Origin: Blastomonas aquatica
GTDB lineage: Bacteria; Pseudomonadota; Alphaproteobacteria; Sphingomonadales; Sphingomonadaceae
Assembly (NCBI RefSeq): GCF_014639875.1
Contig: NZ_BMGD01000002.1
Coordinates: forward strand, 248,001 to 312,000
Direction: 5' to 3'
DNA: 64,000 bases
Shown: in pieces, positions 25,952 through 35,187 of the stretch
How positions within the stretch are numbered: the stretch's first letter is position 1
How the letters are laid out: the number at the start of each line of letters is the position of its first letter
Program-made: the position numbers and the translations under genes
The notes under the pieces: model-generated
Seen by the model: only the letters and a program-made list of their open reading frames with translations
What the model was told of the DNA's origin: nothing
Databases searched by the model: none

Positions 25952-27520
25952 ATGCTTAATGCACGTGTTCGTTCGGTTCTGATGGCCTCGGCCGCAGCTT
26001 TGGTGGTGACCGCTTGCGGCGCAGACGACATCGCATCGCCCGGCGAGGGCGTTATTATCGTTCCGGCTCCGGCACCCGCCCCGGCCCCGACGCCTACTCC
26101 CACGCCCACCCCGACTCCGCCGGCCTTGGCGACGCCCGCAGCGGCATGCCCTTCGTCGGTCTTTACCGATCGTGGCACAATCTCAGGACCGACCGGTACC
26201 TATCGCAACTGCGAATTCCCCAGCCGGTTCACCGCGAACACCCAGGTCGCGCGCGCTCCTGGCGTGATCTATTCGATGGGCGGCCGCGTTGACGTGGGCA
26301 CCGACCAGGGCCCCACCAGCACCGGTACCAACGTGATCCTGACGATCGATCCGGGCGTAGTCGTCTTTGCCAGCGGCGCGGCGTTCCTGGCCGTCAACCG
26401 TGGTAACCAGATCGACGCAGTCGGCACTGCAACCCAGCCGATCATCTTCACCGGCCGGCAGAACATCACCGGTGCAGCCACGGATGCGACTTCGCAGCTG
26501 TGGGGCGGCATCGTTCTTCTGGGTCGCGCACCGATCACCGATTGCCTGGCATCGGGCGCAACCCCCGGTACCGCTGCATGCGAGCGCGATACCGAAGGCA
26601 CCAGCAACGCTCTGTACGGCGGTGCGTCGCCCGCAGACAGCAGCGGTCGCATGCGCTATGTGCAGATCCGCTATTCGGGCTTCGTGCTCGAGCGCAACAG
26701 CGAGCTGCAGGGCCTGACCCCATCGGGAACGGGCTCGGGAACCGAACTGCAGTACATCCAGGTCCACAACAGCTCGGATGACGGCATCGAAGTTTTTGGT
26801 GGACGCGGCAACGCCAAGCACCTGGTCATCACCGGCGCGGAAGATGACAGCTTCGATACCGATGTCGGCTACAAGGGCTTTGTCCAGTACATGATCGCCA
26901 TCCAGCGTTCGGACATCGGCGACTCGATGCTTGAAATCGACTCGGACAACGCCAACGACGGCCAGACCCCGCGCCAGAACGTGCGGCTTTCCAACTTCAC
27001 CTTCATCAAGAACGGCGACAACCGCGCTGGCAACAATGGCACAGCCATCCTCCTGCGCGGCGGTGCCGACTATTCGTTCTTCAATGGTGTGATGGTCAGC
27101 CCACAGTTGCCCTGCCTGGCCGTCAGCCGCGCCCAGACCGCTTCGACCACTGCCAACGCAGCCATCGATGAAGCTGGTGCTCCTGTGTTCCGGTCGGTGC
27201 AGTTCCAGTGCCCATCGGGTAACGCATTCAGCGGCCGCAACGGTGTCACGAACGAACAGGTCGCAGCCCTGTTCAACGCCGGGACGAATGTCAGCTCGAC
27301 ATTCTCGCCAACCCTGTCGGCCATCTACATCAATGGCAGCGCTGAAACCGCAATTACCGCCTTCGATGCCTCGACGATCAATCCGTTCTTCGACCGGACG
27401 ACCTATATCGGTGCGGTTCGTGACGCGAACGATCGTTGGTTTGCGGGTTGGACCTGCAACTCGAACTTCGCCAACTTTGGGGCAACCAGCGGAAGCTGCA
27501 CTTCTATCCCTGTGATTTGA
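25952..27520 (+). CDS. large lipoprotein, candidate T2SS-secreted phosphate-starvation protein
   Basis: 522 aa from the ATG at 25952 with GGAG 8 bp upstream; an earlier start would bury the signal. The lipoprotein signal ends VVTAC, with Cys22 followed by Gly-Ala-Asp-Asp. A Pro/Ala/Thr linker (about 38-57) precedes a repetitive beta-rich body that looks like a right-handed beta-helix: NVILTIDPGVVVFASGAAFL, QPIIFTGRQ, MRYVQIRYSG, YIQVHNSSDDGIEVFGGRGN, HLVITGAEDDSFDTDVGYKG. No enzyme motif seen. The Pho-box array upstream, the TonB receptor just downstream and the T2SS genes beyond recall Caulobacter ElpS. The ElpS link is inference from context. Confidence 0.7.
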   Translation: MLNARVRSVLMASAAALVVTACGADDIASPGEGVIIVPAPAPAPAPTPTPTPTPTPPALATPAAACPSSVFTDRGTISGPTGTYRNCEFPSRFTANTQVARAPGVIYSMGGRVDVGTDQGPTSTGTNVILTIDPGVVVFASGAAFLAVNRGNQIDAVGTATQPIIFTGRQNITGAATDATSQLWGGIVLLGRAPITDCLASGATPGTAACERDTEGTSNALYGGASPADSSGRMRYVQIRYSGFVLERNSELQGLTPSGTGSGTELQYIQVHNSSDDGIEVFGGRGNAKHLVITGAEDDSFDTDVGYKGFVQYMIAIQRSDIGDSMLEIDSDNANDGQTPRQNVRLSNFTFIKNGDNRAGNNGTAILLRGGADYSFFNGVMVSPQLPCLAVSRAQTASTTANAAIDEAGAPVFRSVQFQCPSGNAFSGRNGVTNEQVAALFNAGTNVSSTFSPTLSAIYINGSAETAITAFDASTINPFFDRTTYIGAVRDANDRWFAGWTCNSNFANFGATSGSCTSIPVI

Positions 27521-27555
27521 TCAAGCTAGTCTAAGGGTCGGGCCGGTCGGCTCGA

Positions 27556-27579
27556 CCCCCCGAATTTATGGGGGTTTTT
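27556..27579 (+). terminator. terminator-like hairpin merging with the TonB receptor start
   Basis: CCCCC (within 27556-27561), loop GAATTTAT, GGGGG (27570-27574), then TTTTT and directly the ATG at 27580. The G-run is both the 3' arm of the hairpin and the only ribosome binding sequence of the receptor. It is 36 bp after the lipoprotein stop and so can limit readthrough and translation. A second weak stem, GGGTCG with CGACCC, lies just upstream. Confidence 0.65.
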
Positions 27580-30276
27580 ATGCGAATGCCGCTATCGTTT
27601 GCGGGCTCATTGTTACTGAGCACTGCACTTGTTGCTCCATCCAGCGCGTGGGCGCAATCAACCGATGCGGGGGCAGGTGTTTCCCCCACCCAGGACTCAC
27701 AGCCCAGTCCTGATGCTGGTGAGGAAGATGTTGAGATTTCCGGTCCCGGCGCTGGCGGGCAGGAAATCGTCGTTCGCGGTCGGTTCATCCCCAACACGCT
27801 GCGCGCGAACACAGAAGTCGTCTCGGTGCTGTCATCGGCGGATATCGCGCGCACCGGCGAAGGCGATATTGCCGGGGCACTCGAGCGTGTCACCGGACTG
27901 AGCGTCGTCGGCAACGGTTTCGTGTATGTCCGCGGTCTGGGCGACCGCTATTCGTTGGCTTTGCTCAATGGCTCGCCGTTGCCAAGTCCTGAGCCGCTCA
28001 AACGTGTTGTTCCACTGGATATTTTTCCCACGAGCGTGATCGCATCATCGGTTGTCCAGAAGACGTTCTCGGCGAGCTACCCGGGTGAGTTCGGCGGGGG
28101 TGCCATCAACCTCACGACGATTGCGACCCCCAGCGAGCCGTTTTTCAACCTTTCGTTCAGCGTTGGTGGCGACACCGAAACCACCGGAAATCTCGGCTAC
28201 ACCTATTTCGGGTCGCGGACTGACTGGACCGGTTTTGACGACGGCACACGCGATATTCCGCCATTGCTGAACGCCGCGCTGAACAGCGGCCGCCCGATTT
28301 TGCCGGGCGCCGACTTCTCTCTGGACGAGTTGAAGGCCATCCAGCTCGAACTCGTCAATGCGCCAACCACAGTTTTGCAGCGCAACGACAATATTCCGGT
28401 CAACTGGTCGGCAGGGTTTTCGGGTGGGACGACGATCCCGTTCGGGGATTCCGAATTGGGGCTGATCGCTTCGGCCAATATCAGCAACAAGTGGCTGACC
28501 CGGCAAACGCTCCAGCAGACTGCGAGTACGCTTGATCTGTCGGGAACCCCTGCATCGGATTTCACCCGCGTCATCACGGATAACCGGATTGTTGTCAGTG
28601 GCCTGTTGGGTGCTGCGCTTGAATTTGGCGAGCACAAGCTGCGCTGGACCAACCTGTACATTCGGGACACGTTGAAGCAGGCACGCCTCGGCATCGGTAC
28701 GAACATCAATACCTTCCAGACCGAACTTCTCGAGCAGGATACCGCTTGGTTCGAGCGCCAGCTGATCAACTCGCAGCTTGTAGGTGAATTCAAGTTCGAC
28801 GCGCTCTCAGTGAACGCCAGAGGCGGGTACGCCAACTCTCAGCGGGAAGCGCCCTATGAGCGCGGGTTCACTTATGTCCGCTCGACGGTTGATGATCCCA
28901 ATAACCCGCTTGGCCGCAAGTTCATCAATGACCTTGGCGGATCATCTCAGGGCGCGGCGTCGCTTGCATTTAGCGATCTCAATGAAGACCTGTGGTTCGG
29001 TGCGGTTGACCTTGCGTATGAATTGACGCCCGATATTACTGCTTCGGTCGGCTATGCTTACTCCGATGCATCGCGCAGTTCGGTTCGTCGTGCATTCCTG
29101 TATCGTGCACCTGGCATTCCAACCACCGTGCAGCAGCTGCGGCCTGACTTCCTGCTGTCTGATGCCAGCATCCAGCTGTATGATATCTTCCTGATCGAAA
29201 CATCGGCGCAAGATGGAACGGCTGCGTTCCAGGCCGACCTCACGACCAACGCTGGCTATTTCCAGCTGCAGATCAATATGGCAGAGGGCCTGAACCTGAA
29301 TGCTGGCGTACGTTATGAAGACGCCAAGCAGACTGTCGTGCCCGTCGATCTGTTCTCCAGCGGTGCCTCGGCCATCGTTCCGACGAACATCAACAACGAT
29401 TATTTCCTGCCAACCGCGACGCTGACCTGGGAATTCCTGCCCGATATGCAGCTTCGCTTTAACGTGTCGAGCACGATTGCTCGTCCGCAGTTCCGTGAAC
29501 TGATCGCGCAGGTTTTCCAGGACACCGACAGCAACCGTATCTTCCGCGGCAACCCCTCGTTGCAGGACAGCCGGCTGATCAATGCGGAAGCCCGGTATGA
29601 ATGGTATTTTGATCGGGATCAGCGTTTGTCTGCTGCTGCGTTCTACAAATCGATCGATAATCCCATCGAAACGTTCACCTCCAACTCTGACAACCTTGTC
29701 AACTCGAGCTTCGCCAACGCTCCCAAGGCAACGCTGTATGGGGCCGAAATCGAAGCCGTTAAGTACTTCGACATGTCGAACTGGGTCGATGGATCGTTCT
29801 TTGCCAGCCGCCGTCTGCTGCTGCTGGCTAACTACACCTACACCCAGTCCGAGCTGAAGGTTGGTCCCAACGACGTGACCGTGGTCAATGGATTGAGTTC
29901 GGACGCGTCGAACTTCTTCATCGATGGTGCGCCATTGACGGGGCAGTCGGACCATCTGGTCAATCTGCAAATCGGCCTTGAAGACACTGAACGGTTATCG
30001 CAGCAGACGCTTTTGCTGATCTATAACAGCGATCGCGTCACCAGCCGTGGTCCTTCGGGACAGCCCGACATTTTCGAACGTCCAGGTCTCAGGCTTGATT
30101 TCGTTGTCCGGCAGGGCATCCGTCTGGCAGGGGTCGACGCCGAGTTGAAATTCGAGGCGCGCAATATCACCAGAACGAAGTATCAGGAATTGCAGGAAGT
30201 CGGCGACAACCGGATATTCTACAACCGGTACGATCTGGGTGCTTCCTACAGCATCGGGTTGACTGCAAACTTCTAA
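27580..30276 (+). CDS. TonB-dependent receptor of the lipoprotein/T2SS locus
   Basis: 898 aa from the ATG at 27580; ATGs at 27568 and 27586 are also in frame. Signal peptide (ending SAWAQ) and a low-complexity acidic linker precede the plug: GQEIVVRGRFIPNTLRANTE (TonB box region), ADIARTGEGDIAGALERVTG, FVYVRGLGDRYSLALLNGSP, GEFGGGAINLTT. The barrel ends DLGASYSIGLTANF with terminal Phe. It belongs to the large outer-membrane transporters that lack siderophore-specific plug features. Because it is linked to a Pho-box-controlled lipoprotein gene, a phosphorus-containing substrate is a reasonable guess. A strong terminator follows. Confidence 0.88.
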   Translation: MRMPLSFAGSLLLSTALVAPSSAWAQSTDAGAGVSPTQDSQPSPDAGEEDVEISGPGAGGQEIVVRGRFIPNTLRANTEVVSVLSSADIARTGEGDIAGALERVTGLSVVGNGFVYVRGLGDRYSLALLNGSPLPSPEPLKRVVPLDIFPTSVIASSVVQKTFSASYPGEFGGGAINLTTIATPSEPFFNLSFSVGGDTETTGNLGYTYFGSRTDWTGFDDGTRDIPPLLNAALNSGRPILPGADFSLDELKAIQLELVNAPTTVLQRNDNIPVNWSAGFSGGTTIPFGDSELGLIASANISNKWLTRQTLQQTASTLDLSGTPASDFTRVITDNRIVVSGLLGAALEFGEHKLRWTNLYIRDTLKQARLGIGTNINTFQTELLEQDTAWFERQLINSQLVGEFKFDALSVNARGGYANSQREAPYERGFTYVRSTVDDPNNPLGRKFINDLGGSSQGAASLAFSDLNEDLWFGAVDLAYELTPDITASVGYAYSDASRSSVRRAFLYRAPGIPTTVQQLRPDFLLSDASIQLYDIFLIETSAQDGTAAFQADLTTNAGYFQLQINMAEGLNLNAGVRYEDAKQTVVPVDLFSSGASAIVPTNINNDYFLPTATLTWEFLPDMQLRFNVSSTIARPQFRELIAQVFQDTDSNRIFRGNPSLQDSRLINAEARYEWYFDRDQRLSAAAFYKSIDNPIETFTSNSDNLVNSSFANAPKATLYGAEIEAVKYFDMSNWVDGSFFASRRLLLLANYTYTQSELKVGPNDVTVVNGLSSDASNFFIDGAPLTGQSDHLVNLQIGLEDTERLSQQTLLLIYNSDRVTSRGPSGQPDIFERPGLRLDFVVRQGIRLAGVDAELKFEARNITRTKYQELQEVGDNRIFYNRYDLGASYSIGLTANF

Positions 30277-30312
30277 CCTACCCAAGTTCGGTCGTATCGG
30301 ATCGACGTCAAA

Positions 30313-30341
30313 GGGGCCGGCGCAATACCGGCCCCTTTTTT
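30313..30341 (+). terminator. intrinsic terminator after TonB receptor
   Basis: GGGGCCGG (30313-30320) pairs with CCGGCCCC (30328-30335) around a seven-base loop, followed by six T residues. It separates the receptor transcript from the gsp operon. Confidence 0.93.
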
Positions 30342-30385
30342 CGTGGGGATTGTGGCAACAGACCTATACTTCGCAATTCAAAATT

Positions 30386-30414
30386 ATGTCATATACCTGT
30401 AATCCAACCGTCAT
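30386..30414 (+). promoter_or_regulatory. Pho-box array upstream of gspC
   Basis: ATGTCAT (30386), CTGTAAT (30397) and CCGTCAT (30408) lie at exact 11-bp steps with spacers ATAC and CCAA on the plus strand, 60 bp before gspC. The first two units with their spacer are nearly identical to the phoD-proximal pair ATGTCAT-ATTT-CTGTAAT. Confidence 0.75.
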
Positions 30415-30473
30415 GCGCTGCGCCTAGCAGCGTGTCAGGGCCAAGGGGATCGGCCCGCGAAGGGGAATGATTC

Positions 30474-31373
30474 GTGGCATCAGCGGCCCATTCTGGCGCG
30501 CAGACGGGCCTTGGTGCTTCCCTTTCCCGATTCCGGTCGGCAAGGTTTGCGCGCTCAGACAACGGTTTTGCCAGGTTTCTTCCGGTCGGCCTGTATGGCT
30601 GGCTGCGGGCGCTGCTGGTTCTGGCGCTGATCATCCAGCTCGCGCGGCTCATCTGGACGGTCGTGACCCCGATTGCACCGCTGGGCGACTGGCAGGCGCG
30701 CACCGCCAATGTGATGTCGGCCCCTTCGCGTGCGGCCTTGTTCGCCAGTTTCGATGGATTCGATCGCGCCGCGGCTGCCACAGGCGATGCCAGCGCGGCG
30801 GTGACCTCGCTCGATCTGACGCTGTACGGCCTGCGGATGAACGAGGCTTCGGGCGGCGGCTCGGCGATCATCGCCGGATCTGATGGCGTCCAACGCAGCT
30901 ATGATGTCGGCGAGGAGGTCGCATCGGGCGTGACACTGGTACAGGTGCTGTTCGATCACGTCGTGCTTGAGCGGGGTGGATTGCGCGAGAGCCTGTTCAT
31001 CGATCAATCGGTCCCGGCAGATACGGTAGGTGACACTGCGGCTGCACCCGCCACCGGCGCGCAGCCGCTGCCCGTGGTGCAGGCAGGCCCGCTGACCGCC
31101 GAGGCGATCACTGCCGGGATTAGCTTTGCGCCGCGCACCGAAAACGGTCGCGCGACCGGGTTTGCGGTCACCCCCAAGGCCGATGGTGCGGTGTTCGCGC
31201 AGGCCGGGTTCAAACCCGGTGATATCGTCGTTGAAATCAATGGCCGCAAGGTCAGTTCCGTTGCAGATGGCGCGGCGCTGGCAGGGCAGCTTCGCCCCGG
31301 AGCCCGGCTGTCGTTGCTTGTCGAGCGCGGCACCGAGACCCTTCCCATCGCGCTGATCATCCCGGAACCATGA
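30474..31373 (+). CDS. gspC: type II secretion inner-membrane protein GspC
   Basis: 299 aa, starting with GTG at 30474 after AAGGGGAA. A cytoplasmic tail of about 40 residues, one membrane segment (LRALLVLALIIQLARLIW), a homology region with LTLYGLRMNEASGGGSAIIAGSDG, a Pro/Ala linker, and a C-terminal PDZ-like domain (AQAGFKPGDIVVEINGRKVS, about 245-264). GspC links the inner-membrane platform to the secretin GspD and helps select substrates. It overlaps gspD by 4 bp and is the first gene of the operon behind the Pho-box array. Confidence 0.88.
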   Translation: MASAAHSGAQTGLGASLSRFRSARFARSDNGFARFLPVGLYGWLRALLVLALIIQLARLIWTVVTPIAPLGDWQARTANVMSAPSRAALFASFDGFDRAAAATGDASAAVTSLDLTLYGLRMNEASGGGSAIIAGSDGVQRSYDVGEEVASGVTLVQVLFDHVVLERGGLRESLFIDQSVPADTVGDTAAAPATGAQPLPVVQAGPLTAEAITAGISFAPRTENGRATGFAVTPKADGAVFAQAGFKPGDIVVEINGRKVSSVADGAALAGQLRPGARLSLLVERGTETLPIALIIPEP

Positions 31374-33601
31374 AAAAACACATTTCAACTTTGGCGCTCT
31401 GCGCCGCGCTCGCCCTTGCACCGATGGTGACAGGGCCTCTGGCCGCGCAGCACAGCCTGAACGTCCGCGATGCCGATGTCCGTGCATTTATCGAGGATGC
31501 AGCCTCGGTCACCGGCCGAACGTTCATCATCGATGGCCGGGTGCAGGGCAAGGTTTCGGTGGTTACCGACCGGCCCTTGAGCCGCAGCGAGTATTTCGAG
31601 GTATTCCTCTCGACCCTGCGCGCCAACGGGCTGATCGCGGTGCCGACCGCGAATGGCGCGTACCGCATCCAGCCGACCGATGGCGCAGCCTCTGCTCCGG
31701 GCCGGGTCGGCAGCCGTGGTGGACAGAACGAGTTCGTCACCGAAGTCTTCCGTCTGCGCGCGATCGATGCCACCACTGCGGTGGAAACGTTGCGGCCATT
31801 GGTCAGCCGTGAAGGGTCGATCACCGCCAACCCCAGCGGCAACAGCCTGGTTGTCGCCGATTATGCCGACAACATCCGCCGCATCCGCGCGCTGATCGGC
31901 CAGATCGACCGCGACAACGCGACCACGCAGGTGATCACGCTCAACCATGCTGGCGCGCGCGAAATCGCGATGACGCTGCAGCAGCTCAGCCCCGCCCCCG
32001 GTGGCGGCGCGGAAGGCGGCGGGGGCGGGGCGCCTCTGGTCTCGGTGGTCGCGGTGGACAGCAGCAACTCGGTCGCCCTGCGCGGTGACGCGCCGACCAT
32101 CGCCCGGCTGACTGCGATCGCCCGCGAACTGGATGCGCGCGCCGCCAATGGCAGCGAGATCCGCGTGATCTGGCTTGATTATGCCGACGCCCAGCAGTTG
32201 GTACCCGTGCTGCAGATGATGGCGGGTGGACAGGCCAATGGCGGCGGGATGCAGCCCTTGTCGGCGGCCTCGGTCGCGCCTCAGATCGCAGCAGCAGGTG
32301 GCGCGGCCCCCGCAGCCGCGTCAGGCCCCGTTGGGGGGGCAGTGGCGCTCTCCAATGGTCGTGGTCAGGCGATCATCACGCGCTATGAAGGCGCGAATGC
32401 TGTGATTATCGCTGCGCCGGTGGACGTCCAGCGATCTTTGTCCGAGCTGGTACGGCAGCTCGATATCCGCCAGGAACAGGTGCTGGTCGAGGCGATCATC
32501 GTCGAGATTTCGGACCGGGTCGCACGCGAGCTGGGTGTACAGTTTCTGATCGGCGGCAAGGACATTCCGTTCCTGGTCACGCCGTTCTCCAACGTCACGC
32601 CCAATATCCTGGATATCGCAGGCGGCATCCTCGCCAACGAGCTCGATCAGACGACCACGGTCCTCAACGGCAATGTCGTCACCACCAGCACCAACAGCGC
32701 GACCGGGGATTTCCTCCGCCAGAACGCTGCCAACCGCATCCTTGGGGCGCGTGGCGGCTATTCGGGCTTTGCTGCAGATATCGGCAACAACCGCGTGCTT
32801 GGTGCGATCATCAACGCGGTCCAGGAGGACAGCGAGTCGAACATCCTGTCGACGCCCTCGCTGACGGTAAACGACAATGTGCAGGGCTCGATCCTGTTCG
32901 GTCAGGAAATCCCGATCAGCACCGGCGAGGCACTGTCGGACAATTTCGACAACGCCTTCCGCACCATCCAGCGGCAGAATGTCGGTATCGAGCTCGAGGT
33001 GAAGCCGCAGATTAATGCAGGCAATCAGGTCAAGCTCGACATCCGGCAGGAGGTCAGCTCGATCGCCGGGCCGGTGAGCAACGACTTCAACGAGCTGATT
33101 ATCAACAAGCGCGAGGTCAAGACCACGGTCACGGTCAAGGACCGCGAGATCATCGCCCTTGGTGGCCTGCTCGACGACAACGAGCGTCGGACGATCCAGA
33201 AGATCCCGTTGCTGGGCGATATCCCGATCATCGGCGAGCTGTTCAAATCGCGCGGGCGCGAGCGGACCAAGACCAACCTGATGGTGTTCATCCGCCCGAC
33301 CATCCTGCGCACCGCCGAGGATGCACAGGCGATCGCCGCGCGCCGGTACAACTATGTCCGCGCGGCGCAGGTCGAGTTCAACCCCAAGGTCGAGCCTTCG
33401 ATCGACGCCATCGTGCGCGATTATCTGGGCGCCAACGTTCCCGTCGCGCCGCCTATCGGCCCGAACGACCAGGTTATCCTGCCGCGCGCGATGCCCAACA
33501 GCGGCCCGCTGGATAGTACCACCTTGCCTCCCAGCCAGCCGGGCCAGGGCGCTGTTGATGGTCAGGGCGAGCTGCCACCTTTGCGGGGAGACCAGCCATG
33601 A
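31370..33601 (+). CDS. gspD: type II secretion outer-membrane secretin GspD
   Basis: 743 aa. Signal peptide (ending GPLAAQ), N0 domain (LNVRDADVRAFIEDAASVTGRTFIID), then N1-N3 repeats (VFRLRAIDATTAVETLRPLVS; ITLNHAGAREIAMTLQQL; DYADAQQLVPVLQMM) with Gly-rich inserts, and the secretin core (VLVEAIIVEISDRVARELGVQF; AIINAVQEDSESNILSTPSLT; VGIELEVKPQINAGNQVKLDI; IIALGGLLDDNERRTIQKIPLLGDIPIIGELF). Forms the outer-membrane pore. ATGA overlaps with gspC and gspE indicate translational coupling. No gspS pilotin gene is seen nearby. Confidence 0.95.
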   Translation: MKKHISTLALCAALALAPMVTGPLAAQHSLNVRDADVRAFIEDAASVTGRTFIIDGRVQGKVSVVTDRPLSRSEYFEVFLSTLRANGLIAVPTANGAYRIQPTDGAASAPGRVGSRGGQNEFVTEVFRLRAIDATTAVETLRPLVSREGSITANPSGNSLVVADYADNIRRIRALIGQIDRDNATTQVITLNHAGAREIAMTLQQLSPAPGGGAEGGGGGAPLVSVVAVDSSNSVALRGDAPTIARLTAIARELDARAANGSEIRVIWLDYADAQQLVPVLQMMAGGQANGGGMQPLSAASVAPQIAAAGGAAPAAASGPVGGAVALSNGRGQAIITRYEGANAVIIAAPVDVQRSLSELVRQLDIRQEQVLVEAIIVEISDRVARELGVQFLIGGKDIPFLVTPFSNVTPNILDIAGGILANELDQTTTVLNGNVVTTSTNSATGDFLRQNAANRILGARGGYSGFAADIGNNRVLGAIINAVQEDSESNILSTPSLTVNDNVQGSILFGQEIPISTGEALSDNFDNAFRTIQRQNVGIELEVKPQINAGNQVKLDIRQEVSSIAGPVSNDFNELIINKREVKTTVTVKDREIIALGGLLDDNERRTIQKIPLLGDIPIIGELFKSRGRERTKTNLMVFIRPTILRTAEDAQAIAARRYNYVRAAQVEFNPKVEPSIDAIVRDYLGANVPVAPPIGPNDQVILPRAMPNSGPLDSTTLPPSQPGQGAVDGQGELPPLRGDQP

Positions 33602-35187
33602 AGATCCGCAAGGGCAATACAGCCGAGGCCGCGCCCGATCTCGCAACAGTCGATGCACCGCTGGACCTGTCGGTCAACCGCAGCCTGGCACGGATGATGC
33701 TCGACATCCCTTATGGCTTTGCCCGCGACAACGGCGTGGTGATGCTGGGAGAGGCCGATGGGCGGCTCAAGGTCGCGCTGCGCGAAGGCGCGGACCCGAT
33801 CGTGCTGCTCGAGGTGCGGCGCTATCTGGCGATATCGTTCGATGTCGAGATGGCTCCGGTGGCGCAGTTCGAACGGTATCTGTCGGATCATTATGCGGTC
33901 GAGGGCAATGCCGCGGCGATGGCGAGTTCGATGAACATCGATGGCAGCGATCTGGAGATGCTGGCGAGCGACCTGCCCAGCGCCGAGGATCTGCTCGACA
34001 GCGCCGACGATGCGCCCGCGATCCGGCTGATCAACGGCGTGATCGCCGAGGCGGCACGGCAGGGCGTCTCGGATATCCATATCGAGCCTTACGAGACCGG
34101 CCTGGTCATCCGCATGCGGATGGACGGCGTGCTGCAGGAAAAGCTGCGGATGCCGCCCAATGTCGCGCCGGTGATCGTCAGCCGCATCAAGGTGATGGCG
34201 CGGCTCGACATTGCCGAACGCCGCATCCCGCAGGATGGCCGAATCGGGCTGACCATCGGCGGCAAACTGCTCGACGTGCGCGTCTCGACGCTGCCCAGCA
34301 GGGCAGGGGAGCGCGTCGTGCTGCGTCTGCTCGACAAGGAAAACGCCAACATGGATCTGGGGCTGCTGGGCATGAGCCCGCGCACCCACAAGATCCTCGC
34401 CGAGGCACTGTCTGAGCCCAACGGCATCGTGCTGGTCACAGGGCCCACCGGGTCGGGCAAGACGACAACGCTGTATTCGTGCCTCAAGCAATTGAACGAT
34501 GGTTCGCGCAACATGCTCACCGTCGAGGATCCGGTCGAATACGCGATCGAGGGCGTCGGCCAGACCCAGGTCAATCCCAAGGTTGGGCTGACCTTCGCTG
34601 CGGGTCTGCGCGCGATTCTGCGCCAGGATCCCGATGTGGTGATGATCGGCGAAATCCGCGATCATGAGACCGCCGAGATTGCGGTGCAGGCCTCGCTGAC
34701 CGGGCATCTGGTGCTGTCGACCGTCCACACCAACGATGCGATCGGCGCGATCACCCGGATGCGCGACATGAAGATCGAGCCGTTCCTGCTCGCCTCGACG
34801 CTGCGCGCGGTGGTGGCGCAGCGGCTGGTGCGGCGGCTGTGCCCCGAATGCCGCGAGCCGGTGCAGGCCGATGGCTCGCTCGCCTCGCTGCTCGGCTTCG
34901 ACAAGGGCACCGTGGTGTATCGCCCAGTCGGCTGCGATTCGTGCAACCAGACAGGCTTTGCCGGCCGGATCGGCGTGTTCGAGGCGGTGCGGGTCGACGA
35001 GACCATCCGCCGCCTGATCAACGATGGCGGCGACGAGGCGATCATCTCGCGGCACGCCTTCCTCAACGCGCCCAACCTGGGTTCCGCAGCGCGTGAACTG
35101 GTCCGCACCGGGCAGACGACGGCAGAAGAGGCGATCCGCATATCAAGGCGCGAGGCCGAGCCGGTGCCCGAAACGGCCAATGGCTGA
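33598..35187 (+). CDS. gspE: type II secretion ATPase GspE
   Basis: 529 aa. Cytosolic hexameric ATPase that drives pseudopilus assembly. N1E-type N-terminal domain (about 20-130), then DIHIEPYETGLVIRMRMDG, Walker A GPTGSGKTTTLY, Asp box TVEDPVEYAIEG, Walker B DPDVVMIGEIRDHETAEIA, His box STVHTNDAIGAITR and the zinc tetracysteine module CPECREPV...CDSCNQTGFAGR. All catalytic elements are intact. The start overlaps gspD by 4 bp and its end overlaps gspF by 8 bp. Confidence 0.96.
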   Translation: MKIRKGNTAEAAPDLATVDAPLDLSVNRSLARMMLDIPYGFARDNGVVMLGEADGRLKVALREGADPIVLLEVRRYLAISFDVEMAPVAQFERYLSDHYAVEGNAAAMASSMNIDGSDLEMLASDLPSAEDLLDSADDAPAIRLINGVIAEAARQGVSDIHIEPYETGLVIRMRMDGVLQEKLRMPPNVAPVIVSRIKVMARLDIAERRIPQDGRIGLTIGGKLLDVRVSTLPSRAGERVVLRLLDKENANMDLGLLGMSPRTHKILAEALSEPNGIVLVTGPTGSGKTTTLYSCLKQLNDGSRNMLTVEDPVEYAIEGVGQTQVNPKVGLTFAAGLRAILRQDPDVVMIGEIRDHETAEIAVQASLTGHLVLSTVHTNDAIGAITRMRDMKIEPFLLASTLRAVVAQRLVRRLCPECREPVQADGSLASLLGFDKGTVVYRPVGCDSCNQTGFAGRIGVFEAVRVDETIRRLINDGGDEAIISRHAFLNAPNLGSAARELVRTGQTTAEEAIRISRREAEPVPETANG

